Origin: Nevskia sp. | GTDB taxonomy: Bacteria > Pseudomonadota > Gammaproteobacteria > Nevskiales > Nevskiaceae | Direction: 5' to 3' | Assembly: GCA_019689635.1 (NCBI GenBank) | Contig: JADGHB010000008.1 | Coordinates: forward strand, 1 to 64,000 | DNA: 64,000 nt | Part shown: positions 17,052 to 28,759 of the stretch, one piece after another | Layout: each line of letters begins with the position of its first letter | How positions within the stretch are numbered: position 1 is the stretch's first letter | Notes under the pieces: model-generated | What the model was told of the DNA's origin: nothing | What the model saw: the letters and a program-made list of their open reading frames with translations, nothing else | Databases searched by the model: none | Made by a program: the position numbers and the translations under genes

Positions 17052-18953
17052 TCAGCCGCCGATGCGGAAGGTATACATCGTTCCGCCCTGCGGAATGTGG
17101 TTCAAGCCCGCCGCCTTGGTCATGGCCGTGGCACCGATCGCGCCGAACTTGTCGTTCAGATCGAGGCCGGCGGTGACCGGCAGGCCGATCCAGCCGCCGA
17201 TGCCGGAGTACACGGAGATGTATTCCTTGCCCTTGACCTTCCAAGCGATCGGGTTGCCGATGATGCCGGACCCCAGCTTGCGTTGCCACAGGATCTTGCC
17301 GGTCTTGCGATCCAGCGCGCGGAAGTCGCCGCCGAGGCTGCCGTAGAACACCAGCCCGCCGGCGGTGTTGAGCGTGCCGCCCCAGTTCGGATACTGATCC
17401 GGGACTTCCCACTCGGTCTTGCCGGTGACGACGTTGAACTTCTTGATCTTGCCCGTCACGCCCGGCTTTTCCGGGTACATGTAGACGTTGGCGAAGACGT
17501 ACACCGTACCTTGCTGGGTGTGGGAGCGCTGCTGCGGATTGAGCTCCATGCACCAGTTGTTGGTCGGCGCGTAGAAGTTGGCCGGGTCCGCCGGATCCAC
17601 CGACACCGGCTGCTGGTCTTTACCGCCCATCGCCGAGGGACACGCCTGAGTATTCTGGCCGACGAGCAAGGGCGAATGCTCGGCGACCTTGACCGGACGG
17701 CCGGTCTTGAGATCGACCTTCTCCGCCCAGTTCACGGTGACGTACTTGTTGGCGCGCAACAGCGTGCCATCCACCCGGTCGAGCACGTAGGCGAAGCCGT
17801 TGCGGTCGAAGTGCACCAGCGCCTTGTGCTTCTTGCCGTCCACGTCGAGGTTGTCGACCAGCACGTCCTCGTTGATGCCGTCATAGTCCCACTGATCGAA
17901 CGGCGTCATCTGGTAGGCCCACACCGCCTCGCCGGTATCCACCTTGCGCGCGAAGATGGTCATCGACCACTTGTTGTCCCAATCCCCGTTGTTGCAGGCT
18001 TCTTGGGTTTGCGGATTGGCACCGCAGCGGAAAGACGGACTCCACAGGCCGGGGTTGCCGGTGCTGTAGTACACCAGCTTGAGTTCGGGATCGTAGGAAT
18101 ACCAACCCCAGGCCGCACCGCCGCCGCGCTTCCACTCGTCACCCGGATAGGTGTGGATGCCGAGATCCTTGCCCGCGGTACCGTATTCCGGATGCGCCTT
18201 GTTGGTATCCGGCGTGAGGCACACGTCTTTGTCGGAACCGGTGCTGTAGCACTCCCACACTTTCGAGCCGTCGGCCAGATTGTAGGCATCGACCCGGCCG
18301 CGCGCGGCGAATTCGTCGCCGCCGAACCCGATGATGACCTTGTCGTCGGCGATGATCGGCGCCGGAGTGATGGTCTCGCCGTGCTCCGGCCAGGCATGCT
18401 TGACGACCCAGTCTTCCTTGCCGGTCTTGGCGTCGAGCGCAATCACGTAGCCGTCCAGCGTGCCGAACACGAATTTGCCGTCGGCATAGGAACCGCCGCG
18501 GTTGACTGTGTCGCAGCAGGCGCGTGGCACGGCGGAGGCGTCACGACCGCCCTGCTTGACGTAGCTCCACAACTGCACCGGGTTGTCCGGATCGGAGAGG
18601 TCCAGCGCCTGCACGATGTTGCACTTGGACATCTCGGGGCAGCCGCTGACCATGAACATCGTCGGCCGACCATCGACGTCAACGACCAGCGGTTGGCCTT
18701 CCTGACCGCGCAAGGCGCCCAGCGATTGCGCCCACACCATTTGCAGATTCTTGACGTTGCCGGTGTTGATGTCTTTCAGCGCGCTATGACGTTGCACCGA
18801 GAAATTGCCGCCTGGAGCGGCCCATAGATCGGGGTTTTTGAAAGCCGCCATCTGCTCCGCATCCGACCCGGCGACGGCGGCACCGCACAAACCGATCAGC
18901 GCCGCTCCGGCGCAGAACATCCCGACTCCGCGTTTTGCTGTAAGCCAACTCAT
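17052..18953 (-). CDS. xoxF: Lanthanide-type PQQ methanol dehydrogenase XoxF
   Basis: 633 residues, periplasmic eight-bladed propeller, signal peptide cleaved near residue 29. It oxidises methanol to formaldehyde or formate with PQQ. The catalytic Asp356 is followed by Asp358 (WDYDGINE); this second Asp ligates lanthanides and separates XoxF from calcium MxaF, which has Ala there. Other ligands are Glu193 (HGETI) and Asn300 (STGN). Vicinal Cys146-Cys147 sits over PQQ. Slightly long, with extra Cys pairs 105/111, 235/245 and 310/320. AAGGAGGAG precedes the ATG. No mxaI-like gene is present. Confidence 0.95.
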   Translation of the reverse strand: MSWLTAKRGVGMFCAGAALIGLCGAAVAGSDAEQMAAFKNPDLWAAPGGNFSVQRHSALKDINTGNVKNLQMVWAQSLGALRGQEGQPLVVDVDGRPTMFMVSGCPEMSKCNIVQALDLSDPDNPVQLWSYVKQGGRDASAVPRACCDTVNRGGSYADGKFVFGTLDGYVIALDAKTGKEDWVVKHAWPEHGETITPAPIIADDKVIIGFGGDEFAARGRVDAYNLADGSKVWECYSTGSDKDVCLTPDTNKAHPEYGTAGKDLGIHTYPGDEWKRGGGAAWGWYSYDPELKLVYYSTGNPGLWSPSFRCGANPQTQEACNNGDWDNKWSMTIFARKVDTGEAVWAYQMTPFDQWDYDGINEDVLVDNLDVDGKKHKALVHFDRNGFAYVLDRVDGTLLRANKYVTVNWAEKVDLKTGRPVKVAEHSPLLVGQNTQACPSAMGGKDQQPVSVDPADPANFYAPTNNWCMELNPQQRSHTQQGTVYVFANVYMYPEKPGVTGKIKKFNVVTGKTEWEVPDQYPNWGGTLNTAGGLVFYGSLGGDFRALDRKTGKILWQRKLGSGIIGNPIAWKVKGKEYISVYSGIGGWIGLPVTAGLDLNDKFGAIGATAMTKAAGLNHIPQGGTMYTFRIGG

Positions 18954-19236
18954 GCGTTCTCCTCCTTATTGGGTTCCCTTTGTCTCCCGCCGCCACCGCG
19001 GGAAGCAACCGACGAGCGATCGTCTGGCGGGTGCCCTGCGCGTGCGTGGCCATGCGGCTTGATTTTTCGTAGCAGCGGCTGTGCCAGCCGGCGGGTTTGT
19101 GGAAACGGCTTTCCAATCATCGGCTTGCGATGACCGTCCGGCGGGCGGCCGGCGGCCGGCGCCATTCCTCGGGTCAACGTGGTTACAGCAATGGGCCGGA
19201 TATGACCCAGCGGCCAAGCGCTGTGGGCTGGATGGG
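18954..19236 (-). promoter_or_regulatory. Leader and promoter region of xoxF
   Basis: 283 nt without a gene between cbbZ and xoxF. It holds the xoxF ribosome-binding site AAGGAGGAG, a dyad GACGA-N4-TCGTC at 19011-19024 that could be an operator, and a GC palindrome-rich tract at 19138-19163. No convincing -35/-10 pair was found, so the promoter class is open. Confidence 0.4.
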
Positions 19237-19932
19237 TTAGGCCGACGTTTCGACGAGCCGTTCCACGCGCTCCGGCAGCTCGACGAAGCGTTCCGCGAAC
19301 AGCACCGGCGCCGGCCAGGCGCGCAGGCGGTTCGCACCGTAGCCGTAGGCAACGCCAATGAAGGCGGTGCCGGCGGACTGTGCCGCGGCGGCATCCGGGA
19401 AATCGTCGCCGACCATCACCGCCTTGCGTGATCGGCAATTCAACCGCTCCAGCGTCGTCAGCAGCGGCAACGGGTCGGGCTTGCGCGCCGGCGTGCTGTC
19501 GCCGCCGATGACGGCGCCGAACCAGGATGTCAGTTCGCAGGCTTCGAGTATGGCCAGCGACAGCTCGATCGGCTTGTTGGTGCACACGCCCAGCCGCCAG
19601 CCCGCCGTGCTCAGCGCGGCTAGCGTTTCGGGCACGCCGGGATAGGGCCGCGTGAGCCGCGTGCACTGCGCGCGATAGTCTTCCATGAAGCGGGGCAACA
19701 AGCGCTCGATGCGCGCGGGCCGAGGGTCCGCGCCGCGTGCGGCCAGCGCGCGCGCCAGCAAGGCCTGCACGCCATCGCCGATCAGGGTCGTGACCGTCTC
19801 CAGATCCAGCGGCGGCAGGCCTTCGGCGGCCAGCACGCGGTTGAGGCTGGCGCACAAATCCGCGGCGCTGTCCACCAAGGTGCCGTCGAGATCGAAAACC
19901 AACGCACCACGAGTCGCGCCGGGGACGCTCAT
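19237..19932 (-). CDS. cbbZ: Phosphoglycolate phosphatase
   Basis: 231-residue HAD phosphatase. Motif I is [11 protein letters not shown] (catalytic Asp14), motif II VCTNKP, motif [12 protein letters not shown], and motif [17 protein letters not shown]. It removes 2-phosphoglycolate made by the RuBisCO oxygenase reaction. It is the last gene of the cbb run and its ATG overlaps the cbbX stop by 4 nt, which supports cbbZ over a generic Gph. Confidence 0.9.
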   Translation of the reverse strand: MSVPGATRGALVFDLDGTLVDSAADLCASLNRVLAAEGLPPLDLETVTTLIGDGVQALLARALAARGADPRPARIERLLPRFMEDYRAQCTRLTRPYPGVPETLAALSTAGWRLGVCTNKPIELSLAILEACELTSWFGAVIGGDSTPARKPDPLPLLTTLERLNCRSRKAVMVGDDFPDAAAAQSAGTAFIGVAYGYGANRLRAWPAPVLFAERFVELPERVERLVETSA

Positions 19933-20876
19933 GCGGGGGTCTGCGGCTTCCCGGGACCGGCGAGCACGCGGCTGGCGCGGATGTCTTCCGCTTCGATCGT
20001 CATCAGTGCATCGGCACTGACCTGCCGCCGGGAGAACAGGCGGTTGGCCTGGCGCAGCCGCGCGCGGTCCAGGGCGTTGCGCACGCTGCGCGCGTTGGCG
20101 AAATGCGGCTGCTGCATGCGCTTGACCAGGTATTCGCGGAACGCGGCTTCCGCTTCGGCGCTGAAGCGATATTGCTGCTGGGCGAGCATCAGGCGCGCGA
20201 TGGCCAGCAGCTCGTCCACCGTATAGTCGGGAAAGTCGAGGTGGTGGGCGATGCGCGAGCGGAATCCCGGATTGGCCTTGAAGAAGCTGTCCATGCGATC
20301 GGCATAGCCGGCGAGGATCACCACCAGATCCTCGCGCTGGTTTTCCATCACCTGCAGGAGGATCTCGATCGCCTCCTGGCCGTAGTCACGCTCGTTTTCC
20401 TGCTTGTAGAGGTAGTAGGCCTCGTCGATGAACAGCACGCCGCCCATCGCGCGCTTGAGCACTTCCTTGGTCTTGGGCGCGGTGTGGCCGATGTACTGGC
20501 CGACGAGGTCGTCGCGCGTCACGGCCACCAGGTGGCCCTGGCGAACGTAACCCAGCCGGTGCAGGATCTGCGCCATGCGCAAGGCCACCGTGGTCTTGCC
20601 GGTGCCGGGATTGCCGGTGAAGCTCATGTGCAGCGTCGGCGCCGACGCCGACAGGCCCAGCTGCTTGCGCACGCGCTCGACCAGCAGGAGCGCGGCGATC
20701 TCGCGGATGCGCGTCTTGACCGGCTTCAGACCCACCAGCTCGCGGTCGAGCTGGTCCAGCACTTCCTGGATCTGGGTGCTGCGGTAGGCTTCTTCGAGAT
20801 CGATGGAGGCTTCCGATGCGGGCGCTGCCGGCGTCGTTGTCGCGGGAGGATCCGGACGTTCGGCTCGAACGGGCAT
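19929..20876 (-). CDS. cbbX: Red-type RuBisCO activase CbbX
   Basis: 315-residue AAA+ ATPase. Walker [10 protein letters not shown] is at residues 88-96, Walker [12 protein letters not shown], then an R-finger region and the C-terminal [14 protein letters not shown]. CbbX pulls on the C-terminal tail of form IC RuBisCO large subunit to release inhibitory sugar phosphates and is allosterically driven by RuBP. The N-terminus is about 25 residues longer and Pro/Ala-rich. It lies 24 nt after the DJ-1 family gene. Confidence 0.96.
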   Translation of the reverse strand: MPVRAERPDPPATTTPAAPASEASIDLEEAYRSTQIQEVLDQLDRELVGLKPVKTRIREIAALLLVERVRKQLGLSASAPTLHMSFTGNPGTGKTTVALRMAQILHRLGYVRQGHLVAVTRDDLVGQYIGHTAPKTKEVLKRAMGGVLFIDEAYYLYKQENERDYGQEAIEILLQVMENQREDLVVILAGYADRMDSFFKANPGFRSRIAHHLDFPDYTVDELLAIARLMLAQQQYRFSAEAEAAFREYLVKRMQQPHFANARSVRNALDRARLRQANRLFSRRQVSADALMTIEAEDIRASRVLAGPGKPQTPA

Positions 20877-20900
20877 AGGGAATTCACCTCCTCGGATCGC

Positions 20901-21482
20901 TCAATGCATCAGCACCAGCCCACGCTCGACCTCGGCCCGGCGCAGCCGGCCGGTGAGCTTTTCCACCAAAGCCAGGGCAAAGGCGATGGCGGTGCCGGGG
21001 CCGCGCGAGGTGATCAAGGCGCCATCGTCCACCACGGCCTCCTCGCGGTAGTGCACGTCCGGCCGCGCGACTTCGTCCTTGAACTTGGGATTGCTCGTCA
21101 CACGCCGCCCGGCGAGCAGCCCCTGCGCGGCCAGCACCGAAGGCGCGCCGCAAATCGCGGCGGTATACCGCGCCTCCTCGTGAAAGCGCTGCACCAGCGC
21201 CCCGATGCGCGGGTCTTCGCGCAGGTGACGCACGCCGGGCATGCCGCCGGGCAGCACCAGCATGTCGAATGCCTCGCCGAACACCGCATCGAGCGGCGCA
21301 TCGGGCAGCAGGACCGTGCCGCGCGAACCGCGCACCGGCCCGTCGCGCAGGCCGGCGACGACCACCTCGACGTCCGCACGGCGCAGGACGTCGATGATCG
21401 TCACCGCTTCCAGCTCCTCGAAACCCTCAGCCAGGGGCAAGAGCACGCGCGGCGTGTGGTGACAGCTTTCGGGGACGCTCAC
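20901..21482 (-). CDS. DJ-1/PfpI-family protein inside the cbb operon
   Basis: 193 residues. It has a DJ-1-type core: VLLPLAEGFEELEAVT at the start (Glu25 is the conserved acid), VLPGGMPG and the nucleophile-elbow Cys111 in AAICGAPS. Relatives act on methylglyoxal or glycated substrates or serve as redox-sensitive chaperones; the activity here is unknown. Start GTG 21482, with GGAG about 6 nt upstream and the cbbS stop 14 nt before. Position between cbbS and cbbX suggests cotranscription with RuBisCO, perhaps for triose-phosphate-derived methylglyoxal. Confidence 0.85.
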   Translation of the reverse strand: MSVPESCHHTPRVLLPLAEGFEELEAVTIIDVLRRADVEVVVAGLRDGPVRGSRGTVLLPDAPLDAVFGEAFDMLVLPGGMPGVRHLREDPRIGALVQRFHEEARYTAAICGAPSVLAAQGLLAGRRVTSNPKFKDEVARPDVHYREEAVVDDGALITSRGPGTAIAFALALVEKLTGRLRRAEVERGLVLMH

Positions 21483-21496
21483 GACGCACTCCGCAT

Positions 21497-21934
21497 TCAG
21501 CGATAGCGCTCGCCTTCGGCAGCGTCGGTGGCGTAGGGATGCACGGTATAGCGGATGTGTCGCCCCTCGCATTCCTGGCGCCACAGGCCGAAGCCCGGCT
21601 CTTCTTTCGGTCGGTTGACGAGGTAGGACATGCGCGGCGTCTCCCAGCCGCGCGTGCTGTCGAAGGCGGTGACGCGCACGTAATGGTTGGGATACGCCTT
21701 GCGGCACTGGTTGATCTCGTAGAGGATCGCCGCCGGGTCCTTCAAATCGAACATCGGCAAGCCCCACATCTCCCAGTAGGTGTTGCGCGGATGCGGATCG
21801 TCGGTGAACTCCACGTTGATCGCCCAGCCCTGGCTCAGCGCGTACTTGAGCTGCGCGATGATCTGCTCGTCGGTGAGATCGGGCAGGAACGAGAACTGGC
21901 CCTGCGTGATGCGGCTGCCGTGATTGGTCATCAT
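21497..21934 (-). CDS. cbbS: RuBisCO small subunit, form I
   Basis: 145 residues. Small-subunit motifs visible are [41 protein letters not shown] and [14 protein letters not shown]. The red-type C-terminal extension is present ([18 protein letters not shown]). The start is ATG 21934 with AGGAG 8 nt upstream; a second ATG follows directly. It lies 26 nt after cbbL. Confidence 0.96.
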   Translation of the reverse strand: MMTNHGSRITQGQFSFLPDLTDEQIIAQLKYALSQGWAINVEFTDDPHPRNTYWEMWGLPMFDLKDPAAILYEINQCRKAYPNHYVRVTAFDSTRGWETPRMSYLVNRPKEEPGFGLWRQECEGRHIRYTVHPYATDAAEGERYR

Positions 21935-21960
21935 GTCGCGTGCTCCTGCTAAAAGTTCAT

Positions 21961-24550
<2,590 letters not shown>

Positions 24551-24584
24551 CTTCGGTTCCTCGCTAGGCTCGTTCGACGGGATC

Positions 24585-25460
24585 TCACAGCATGCGCCGG
24601 CGGGTCTCGACCAGCCGCATGATCATCGGCGTCAGGATCAGCTGCATCGCCAGATCCTGCTTGCCGCCGGGGATCACGATGGAGTTGGCGCGCGACATGA
24701 AGCTGTCGTGGATCATCGACAGCAGGTAGGAAAAGTCGATGCCGCGCGGATTGCGGAAGCGGATCACCACCATCGACTCGTCCGGGGTCGGGATCCAGCG
24801 CGCGATGAACGGGTTGGAGGTGTCCACCGTCGGCACGCGCTGAAAATTGATGTCGGTGTGCGAGAACTGCGGACAGATGTAGCGGACGTAATCCGGCATG
24901 CGCCGCAGGATAGTGTCGGTGATCGCCTCGGTGCTGTAGCCGCGCGCGCTGCGGTCGCGGTGCAGCTTCTGGATCCACTCCAGGTTGATCACCGGCACCA
25001 CGCCGATCTTGAGGTCCGCGTACTGCGCGACGTTGACTTGTTCGGTCACCACCGCGCCGTGCAGTCCTTCGTAAAACAGCACGTCGCTGTCCGGTTCGAA
25101 GTTTTCCCACTCGGTGAACGTGCCGGGCGGCACCCCGTAGCGGGCCGCTTCCTCGTCGTCGTGGACGTAATGACGGGTGCGGCCGGTGCCGCTGGCGGCG
25201 TACTGGCGGAATACCGCTTCCAGCTCGGGCAAGAGGTTCGCTTCCGGCCCGAAATGGCTGAAATGATGGTCGCCCCTGGCCGCCGCCTCGGCCATCGCCC
25301 GCTTCATGCCCGCGCGGTCGTAGCGGTGGAAAGCGTCGCCCTCGATATAGACCGCCTTGACGTGTTCGCGGCGGAAGATCTGCTCGAAGGTCTTTTTGAC
25401 GGAGGTCGTCCCGGCGCCGGAAGAGCCGGTGACGGAGATGATCGGATGGCGTGCCGACAT
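24585..25460 (-). CDS. cbbP: Phosphoribulokinase
   Basis: 291 residues, the size of proteobacterial octameric PRK. P-loop [10 protein letters not shown] at residues 12-21, [20 protein letters not shown] and [15 protein letters not shown]. It phosphorylates ribulose 5-phosphate to the RuBisCO substrate, so with cbbL it makes the Calvin cycle complete at its key steps. It follows cbbF by 9 nt. Confidence 0.97.
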   Translation of the reverse strand: MSARHPIISVTGSSGAGTTSVKKTFEQIFRREHVKAVYIEGDAFHRYDRAGMKRAMAEAAARGDHHFSHFGPEANLLPELEAVFRQYAASGTGRTRHYVHDDEEAARYGVPPGTFTEWENFEPDSDVLFYEGLHGAVVTEQVNVAQYADLKIGVVPVINLEWIQKLHRDRSARGYSTEAITDTILRRMPDYVRYICPQFSHTDINFQRVPTVDTSNPFIARWIPTPDESMVVIRFRNPRGIDFSYLLSMIHDSFMSRANSIVIPGGKQDLAMQLILTPMIMRLVETRRRML

Positions 25461-25469
25461 GGGATTTCC

Positions 25470-26531
25470 TTATGCGCGCAGCAAACCGCGCGGTCGGAAC
25501 AGCGGCGAGCGCTCGGCATCGTGGCCCAAGCCCTGCACGTAGCGCGCCACCCGCGCCACTTCCGAGGCCGAGCCGAACACCAGCGGCGTGCGCTGGTGCG
25601 CGCTGCCGGGCACGAGATCGAGAATGCGCTCTACGCCGTCGGTGGCAGCGCCGCCGGCTTGCTCCATCAGCAGGGCGATGGGATTGGCCTCGTACACCAG
25701 ACGCAGCCGTCCCTGGCGATAGCCGGCGCGCGCGTCGCCGGGATAGAGGTAAATCCCTCCGCGCACGAGAATGCGCCAGGTCTCGGCGACCAGCGAAGCG
25801 ATCCAGCGCATGTTGCAGTCCTCGCGGCGCGGCCCTTCCTCGCCGCGGATGCAGTCGTCCACGTAGGCGCGGATGGCGGGATCCCAGTGGCGCTGGTTGG
25901 AGGCGTTGATCGCGAACTCTTGGGTGCGCGTGGGCACGCGCACGTTGCGCGCGACGAGACGAAACAGTTTTTGAGTCGGACCCGCGCGGCGCTCGAGCAC
26001 GTACAGGCTGGTACCGGCACCCAGCGTCAGCGCCAGCGAGGTCTGCGGGCCGTAGATGAAAAATCCCGCGGCGAGCTGCGCCCGGCCGGGTTGCAGAAAG
26101 CTGACCTCGGGACCGCCTTCGACCTGCGGCAGGATCGAAAAGATGGTGCCGATGGAGACGTTGGTGTCGATGTTGGACGAACCGTCGAGCGGATCCAGCG
26201 CCACCATCAGCGGCGCGCGCGGATCGAGCGTCAACGGAGTTTCGTCCTCCTCGGACAAGACCGCGGCCACTGGCGCCGCGCGCAGGGCGTCGATGAAGTG
26301 CTGGTGCGCGAGCACGTCCAGCTCGGTGGCCTTGTCGCCGCCGCCGCGTTCGGCGTGCACCCGGCCGTGCTCTCCGGCCAGCGGCCCGAGCGCGATACGC
26401 TCGGCGATCGGCACGGCGGCCTGCGCCAGCGCGTGCAGGGTCGCGGACAGTGCGCGCGCCAGCTCGGCTTCGCCCGCCTGGGCGCGCAGGTCGGCGTCGA
26501 GCGTATCGGGCAGCGTCTTGGCAGTGGGCAT
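25470..26531 (-). CDS. cbbF: Class I fructose-1,6-bisphosphatase
   Basis: 353 residues. FBPase signatures are LSEEDE, ALDPLDGSSNIDTNVSIGTIF, GFFIYGPQTSL and LYPGDARAGYRQGRLRLVYEANP. It is the first gene of the leftward cbb operon. ATG 26531 is preferred over 26552 because GAGGAG lies about 7 nt upstream. The spacer to cbbR holds the operon promoter and CbbR boxes. Confidence 0.95.
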   Translation of the reverse strand: MPTAKTLPDTLDADLRAQAGEAELARALSATLHALAQAAVPIAERIALGPLAGEHGRVHAERGGGDKATELDVLAHQHFIDALRAAPVAAVLSEEDETPLTLDPRAPLMVALDPLDGSSNIDTNVSIGTIFSILPQVEGGPEVSFLQPGRAQLAAGFFIYGPQTSLALTLGAGTSLYVLERRAGPTQKLFRLVARNVRVPTRTQEFAINASNQRHWDPAIRAYVDDCIRGEEGPRREDCNMRWIASLVAETWRILVRGGIYLYPGDARAGYRQGRLRLVYEANPIALLMEQAGGAATDGVERILDLVPGSAHQRTPLVFGSASEVARVARYVQGLGHDAERSPLFRPRGLLRA

Positions 26532-26579
26532 GGCGATCTCCTCGAGGCGCATGCGCGGGCGGGAAGGGTCGGCGAAACT

Positions 26580-26608
26580 ACCTTACGCCCGCGGGTGTTT
26601 CAAAACAA
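26580..26608 (-). promoter_or_regulatory. Putative sigma70-type promoter of the cbb operon
   Basis: On the minus strand TTGTTT and TAAGGT are 17 bp apart, and the -35 overlaps the CbbR boxes. This is a moderate match to consensus; an activator-dependent promoter would fit. Confidence 0.35.
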
Positions 26609-26623
26609 ACTAAATATGTTTGA
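26600..26623. promoter_or_regulatory. cbbR: Tandem CbbR-type boxes between cbbF and cbbR
   Basis: Two TNA-N7/8-TNA half-site pairs share their middle triplet: TCA (26600-26602), TAA (26611-26613) and TGA (26621-26623). The segment is clearly AT-rich in a GC-rich context and contains the dyad AAAC-N7-GTTT. LysR-type CbbR proteins bind this pattern. Confidence 0.55.
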
Positions 26624-26665
26624 CGGGAACTTTAAGTTTTTTGAGCCGCCGATTATGCTCGCCGC

Positions 26666-27589
26666 ATGCGCAACCTCACGCTCAAGCAACTGCGCGCGGT
26701 GGCGGCGATCGCGCGCCGCGGCACCATCACCCGCGCGGCCGAGGAGCTGCACCTGACGCCGGCCGCGTTGACCGCGCGCCTCAAACAACTGGAGCAGGAT
26801 CTGGGCCTGATGCTGTTCGACCGCACCGCCTCCGGTCTGCGACCGACCGAGGCTGGCCGGCTCCTGCTGCATGCGGTCGAACGCGTCGGCGCGGTGCTGG
26901 CCGAGTGCGGCGAGAGTCTCGACGCCCTGCGCGGCTTGAGCCGCGGCCGGCTCAACATCGGCGTGGTGTCCACCGCCAAGTACTTCGCTCCACGCCTCAT
27001 CGCCGCCTTCGCGCGCAGCCATCCCGGCATCGAGATGGGGCTGCAGGTTTACAACCGCGAAGGCACCCTCCGCGTGTTGCGCGACTACGAGGTCGATCTG
27101 GCGATCATGGGCCGGCCGAGCGATGCCTTCGAGGTGGAGAAAGAGGCTTTCGCTGAGCATCCGCTGGTGATCATCGCGGCACCGGACCATCCGCTGGCCC
27201 GGCGCAAGCGGCTGCGTTTCGATCAGCTGGGCGGCGAAACCTTTCTGGTGCGCGAACCGGGCTCCGGCACGCGCATGGTGTTCGAGAATCTGTGCGACGA
27301 AGCCCTGCGCGGCGAGCGACCGCGCGTGGGCATGGAGATTCCCAGCAACGAGACCATCAAGCAGGCGGTGATGGCCGGCCTGGGCATCGCCCTGATCTCG
27401 GGACACACGGTGGAAGCGGAACTGCGCGATGGCCGTCTGGCGATGTTGCCGGTCGCCGGCTTGCCGATCCGCCGCCAGTGGTTCCTTGTGCGCCGGGCGG
27501 ATCGCCATCCCAGTCCGGCGGTCCAGGGCTTCTGGGATTTCCTGCGGCGCGAAGGCGCGGCCATGCTGCCCAAGCTGCCGTTGCGTTAA
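26666..27589 (+). CDS. cbbR: LysR-type regulator of the cbb operon
   Basis: 307 residues. N-terminal winged helix with TLKQLRAVAAIARRGTITRAAEELHLTPAALTARLKQLE, then a LysR substrate-binding domain (AAPDHPLARR, FLVREPGSGTR, GLGIALISGHTV). It is divergent from cbbF, the standard arrangement for CbbR, which activates cbb genes in response to metabolites such as RuBP or NADPH. The stop overlaps the convergent hypothetical gene by 4 nt. Confidence 0.93.
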   Translation: MRNLTLKQLRAVAAIARRGTITRAAEELHLTPAALTARLKQLEQDLGLMLFDRTASGLRPTEAGRLLLHAVERVGAVLAECGESLDALRGLSRGRLNIGVVSTAKYFAPRLIAAFARSHPGIEMGLQVYNREGTLRVLRDYEVDLAIMGRPSDAFEVEKEAFAEHPLVIIAAPDHPLARRKRLRFDQLGGETFLVREPGSGTRMVFENLCDEALRGERPRVGMEIPSNETIKQAVMAGLGIALISGHTVEAELRDGRLAMLPVAGLPIRRQWFLVRRADRHPSPAVQGFWDFLRREGAAMLPKLPLR

Positions 27590-27918
27590 CCGGCCGCGCG
27601 CCGCTTGCGGGAGGCGCGTTGCGCGATGCGCCGGACATGTGCCTCGGCCGCCGACTCGAAAGAAACCAGTTCGGCGAGCAAGGCGCGCAGGCGCCCGTTC
27701 GCGTCCGCTACGCCGCGCGCGTCGAGCGCGCGTAGCAGGTCGTATTCCGCATAGGCCGGAGCGCCGCCGCACCAGCGCGGCGGCACCTTGAAACCAAGAC
27801 GGCCCAGCCGCTGGGTTGCGGTCTGTAGCAGGATCGCTTCCGGCGCGTCGTAATTCCCGCGCGCCAAGGCCTCAAGGCCCGCGCGGATCAAATCGCGGCC
27901 GGGCAGGGCGGCCGCCAT
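27586..27918 (-). CDS. Small protein paired with DUF6036 nucleotidyltransferase
   Basis: 110 residues, not recognised. It is basic at the C-terminus (RRIAQRASRKRRAAG) and mostly helical by composition, with GNYDAPEAILLQTATQRLGRLGF in the middle. It overlaps the end of the upstream nucleotidyltransferase-like gene by 47 nt in another frame, so the two are coupled. The pairing resembles a two-gene toxin-antitoxin layout, but which would be toxin is unclear. ATG 27918 is chosen as the first start after the overlap begins. Confidence 0.6.
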   Translation of the reverse strand: MAAALPGRDLIRAGLEALARGNYDAPEAILLQTATQRLGRLGFKVPPRWCGGAPAYAEYDLLRALDARGVADANGRLRALLAELVSFESAAEAHVRRIAQRASRKRRAAG

Positions 27919-28444
27919 CAGCCGGCACGCCGTGGCATCGCATAAATTCCGCCACCTTGACGTCGAAGGTGCGGGCATCGATTCGGGGATAGCGTTCGAG
28001 TCTGGGCTTGATCGCATCGTACAACTCCACGAGCCGGTGCGGGACGACCAAGCCCAGCCGCACCATGGCATCGACGTCAGCAAGATCGCGCTCGTGGCCG
28101 CGCTCGATCTTGGACAGGGCCTGGGCATAGAAATCCGTGATGGAGAACTCGACCGGGCCGCGCATCCCCAGCGTTTCGCGGCGCTCGTCCTGCTCCGGCA
28201 GCTTAGGTATGAAGTCTTCCGGAGCGGCGAGTTCGACGCTGAGATCGAGCTCGTCCTTGAGCCTTGCGATCGCCGCAAATGCACCGGGAGGTTCCGGATC
28301 GAGCTTGAGGTCGATGTCGATGGTCATCTCCCGCCAGCCTTTGAGCACGGCCGCTGCCCCGCCAGACAAATAAACACGGCCGGGACCGTGTGCCGCTCGC
28401 CCCAACTCGCTCATGAAGCGCTCCAGCGCGGTGCGGGTGACCAT
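27872..28444 (-). CDS. DUF6036-like nucleotidyltransferase
   Basis: 190 residues. Near the N-terminus it has VYLSGGAAAVLKGWREMTIDIDLKLDPEP, the G-G-x-A/D-x-D pattern of minimal nucleotidyltransferases as in DUF6036/AbiEii-like proteins. A later KLPEQDERRETLG and SKIERGHERDLADVDAM follow this family. Start 28444 or 28453 (both ATG). It is the first gene of a two-gene unit. Function unproven; toxin-antitoxin or phage-defence roles are known for relatives. Confidence 0.7.
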   Translation of the reverse strand: MVTRTALERFMSELGRAAHGPGRVYLSGGAAAVLKGWREMTIDIDLKLDPEPPGAFAAIARLKDELDLSVELAAPEDFIPKLPEQDERRETLGMRGPVEFSITDFYAQALSKIERGHERDLADVDAMVRLGLVVPHRLVELYDAIKPRLERYPRIDARTFDVKVAEFMRCHGVPADGGRPARPRFDPRGP

Positions 28445-28759
28445 TGATCGCATCGAGGAATTATCGCAATTCCGCTTCGCGCTGGCGGAACCCGGTTTCC
28501 GCCCGGTGTTGCGCATCGGCGACAAGTTGACACAACGACTGTTACCGAGCCGACCCTGCGCCGCGCGCCCGCGCCGCCGGCACGGAATCAAGTCACTGTT
28601 TAGATGGACAATTTCACGACCGCCGCAGCCTGGAATGACTGGCACCAAGCTTGCCAGATGTTTAACGGCACCAGGTCCGGTGCCCTACACCAGCGATCCC
28701 CGCAGTCCTTGAATCAGGGACACAAACAGCGCGGGACGGAGGAGACGAGGAGGATAATT
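28445..28759. promoter_or_regulatory. Intergenic region upstream of the porin
   Basis: 315 nt without a gene. It contains two dyads, CTGGCA-N7-TGCCAG at 28639-28657 and GGCACC-N6-GGTGCC at 28667-28684, and a TTGACA at 28527-28532 for which no good -10 was seen. AGGAGG lies directly upstream of the porin ATG. Confidence 0.4.

Noticed and set aside
19138-19163. GC palindrome upstream of xoxF as a terminator of cbbZ
   Set aside because: No T-tract follows, and repeated GGCC runs are common in this GC-rich sequence.
27586-28444. A single nucleotidyltransferase gene broken by a frameshift
   Set aside because: The two frames overlap by 47 nt and each has its own plausible start, so two genes are more likely. 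A frameshift is not fully excluded.
28527-28555. TTGACA as -35 of a porin promoter
   Set aside because: No -10-like hexamer at 16-18 bp.
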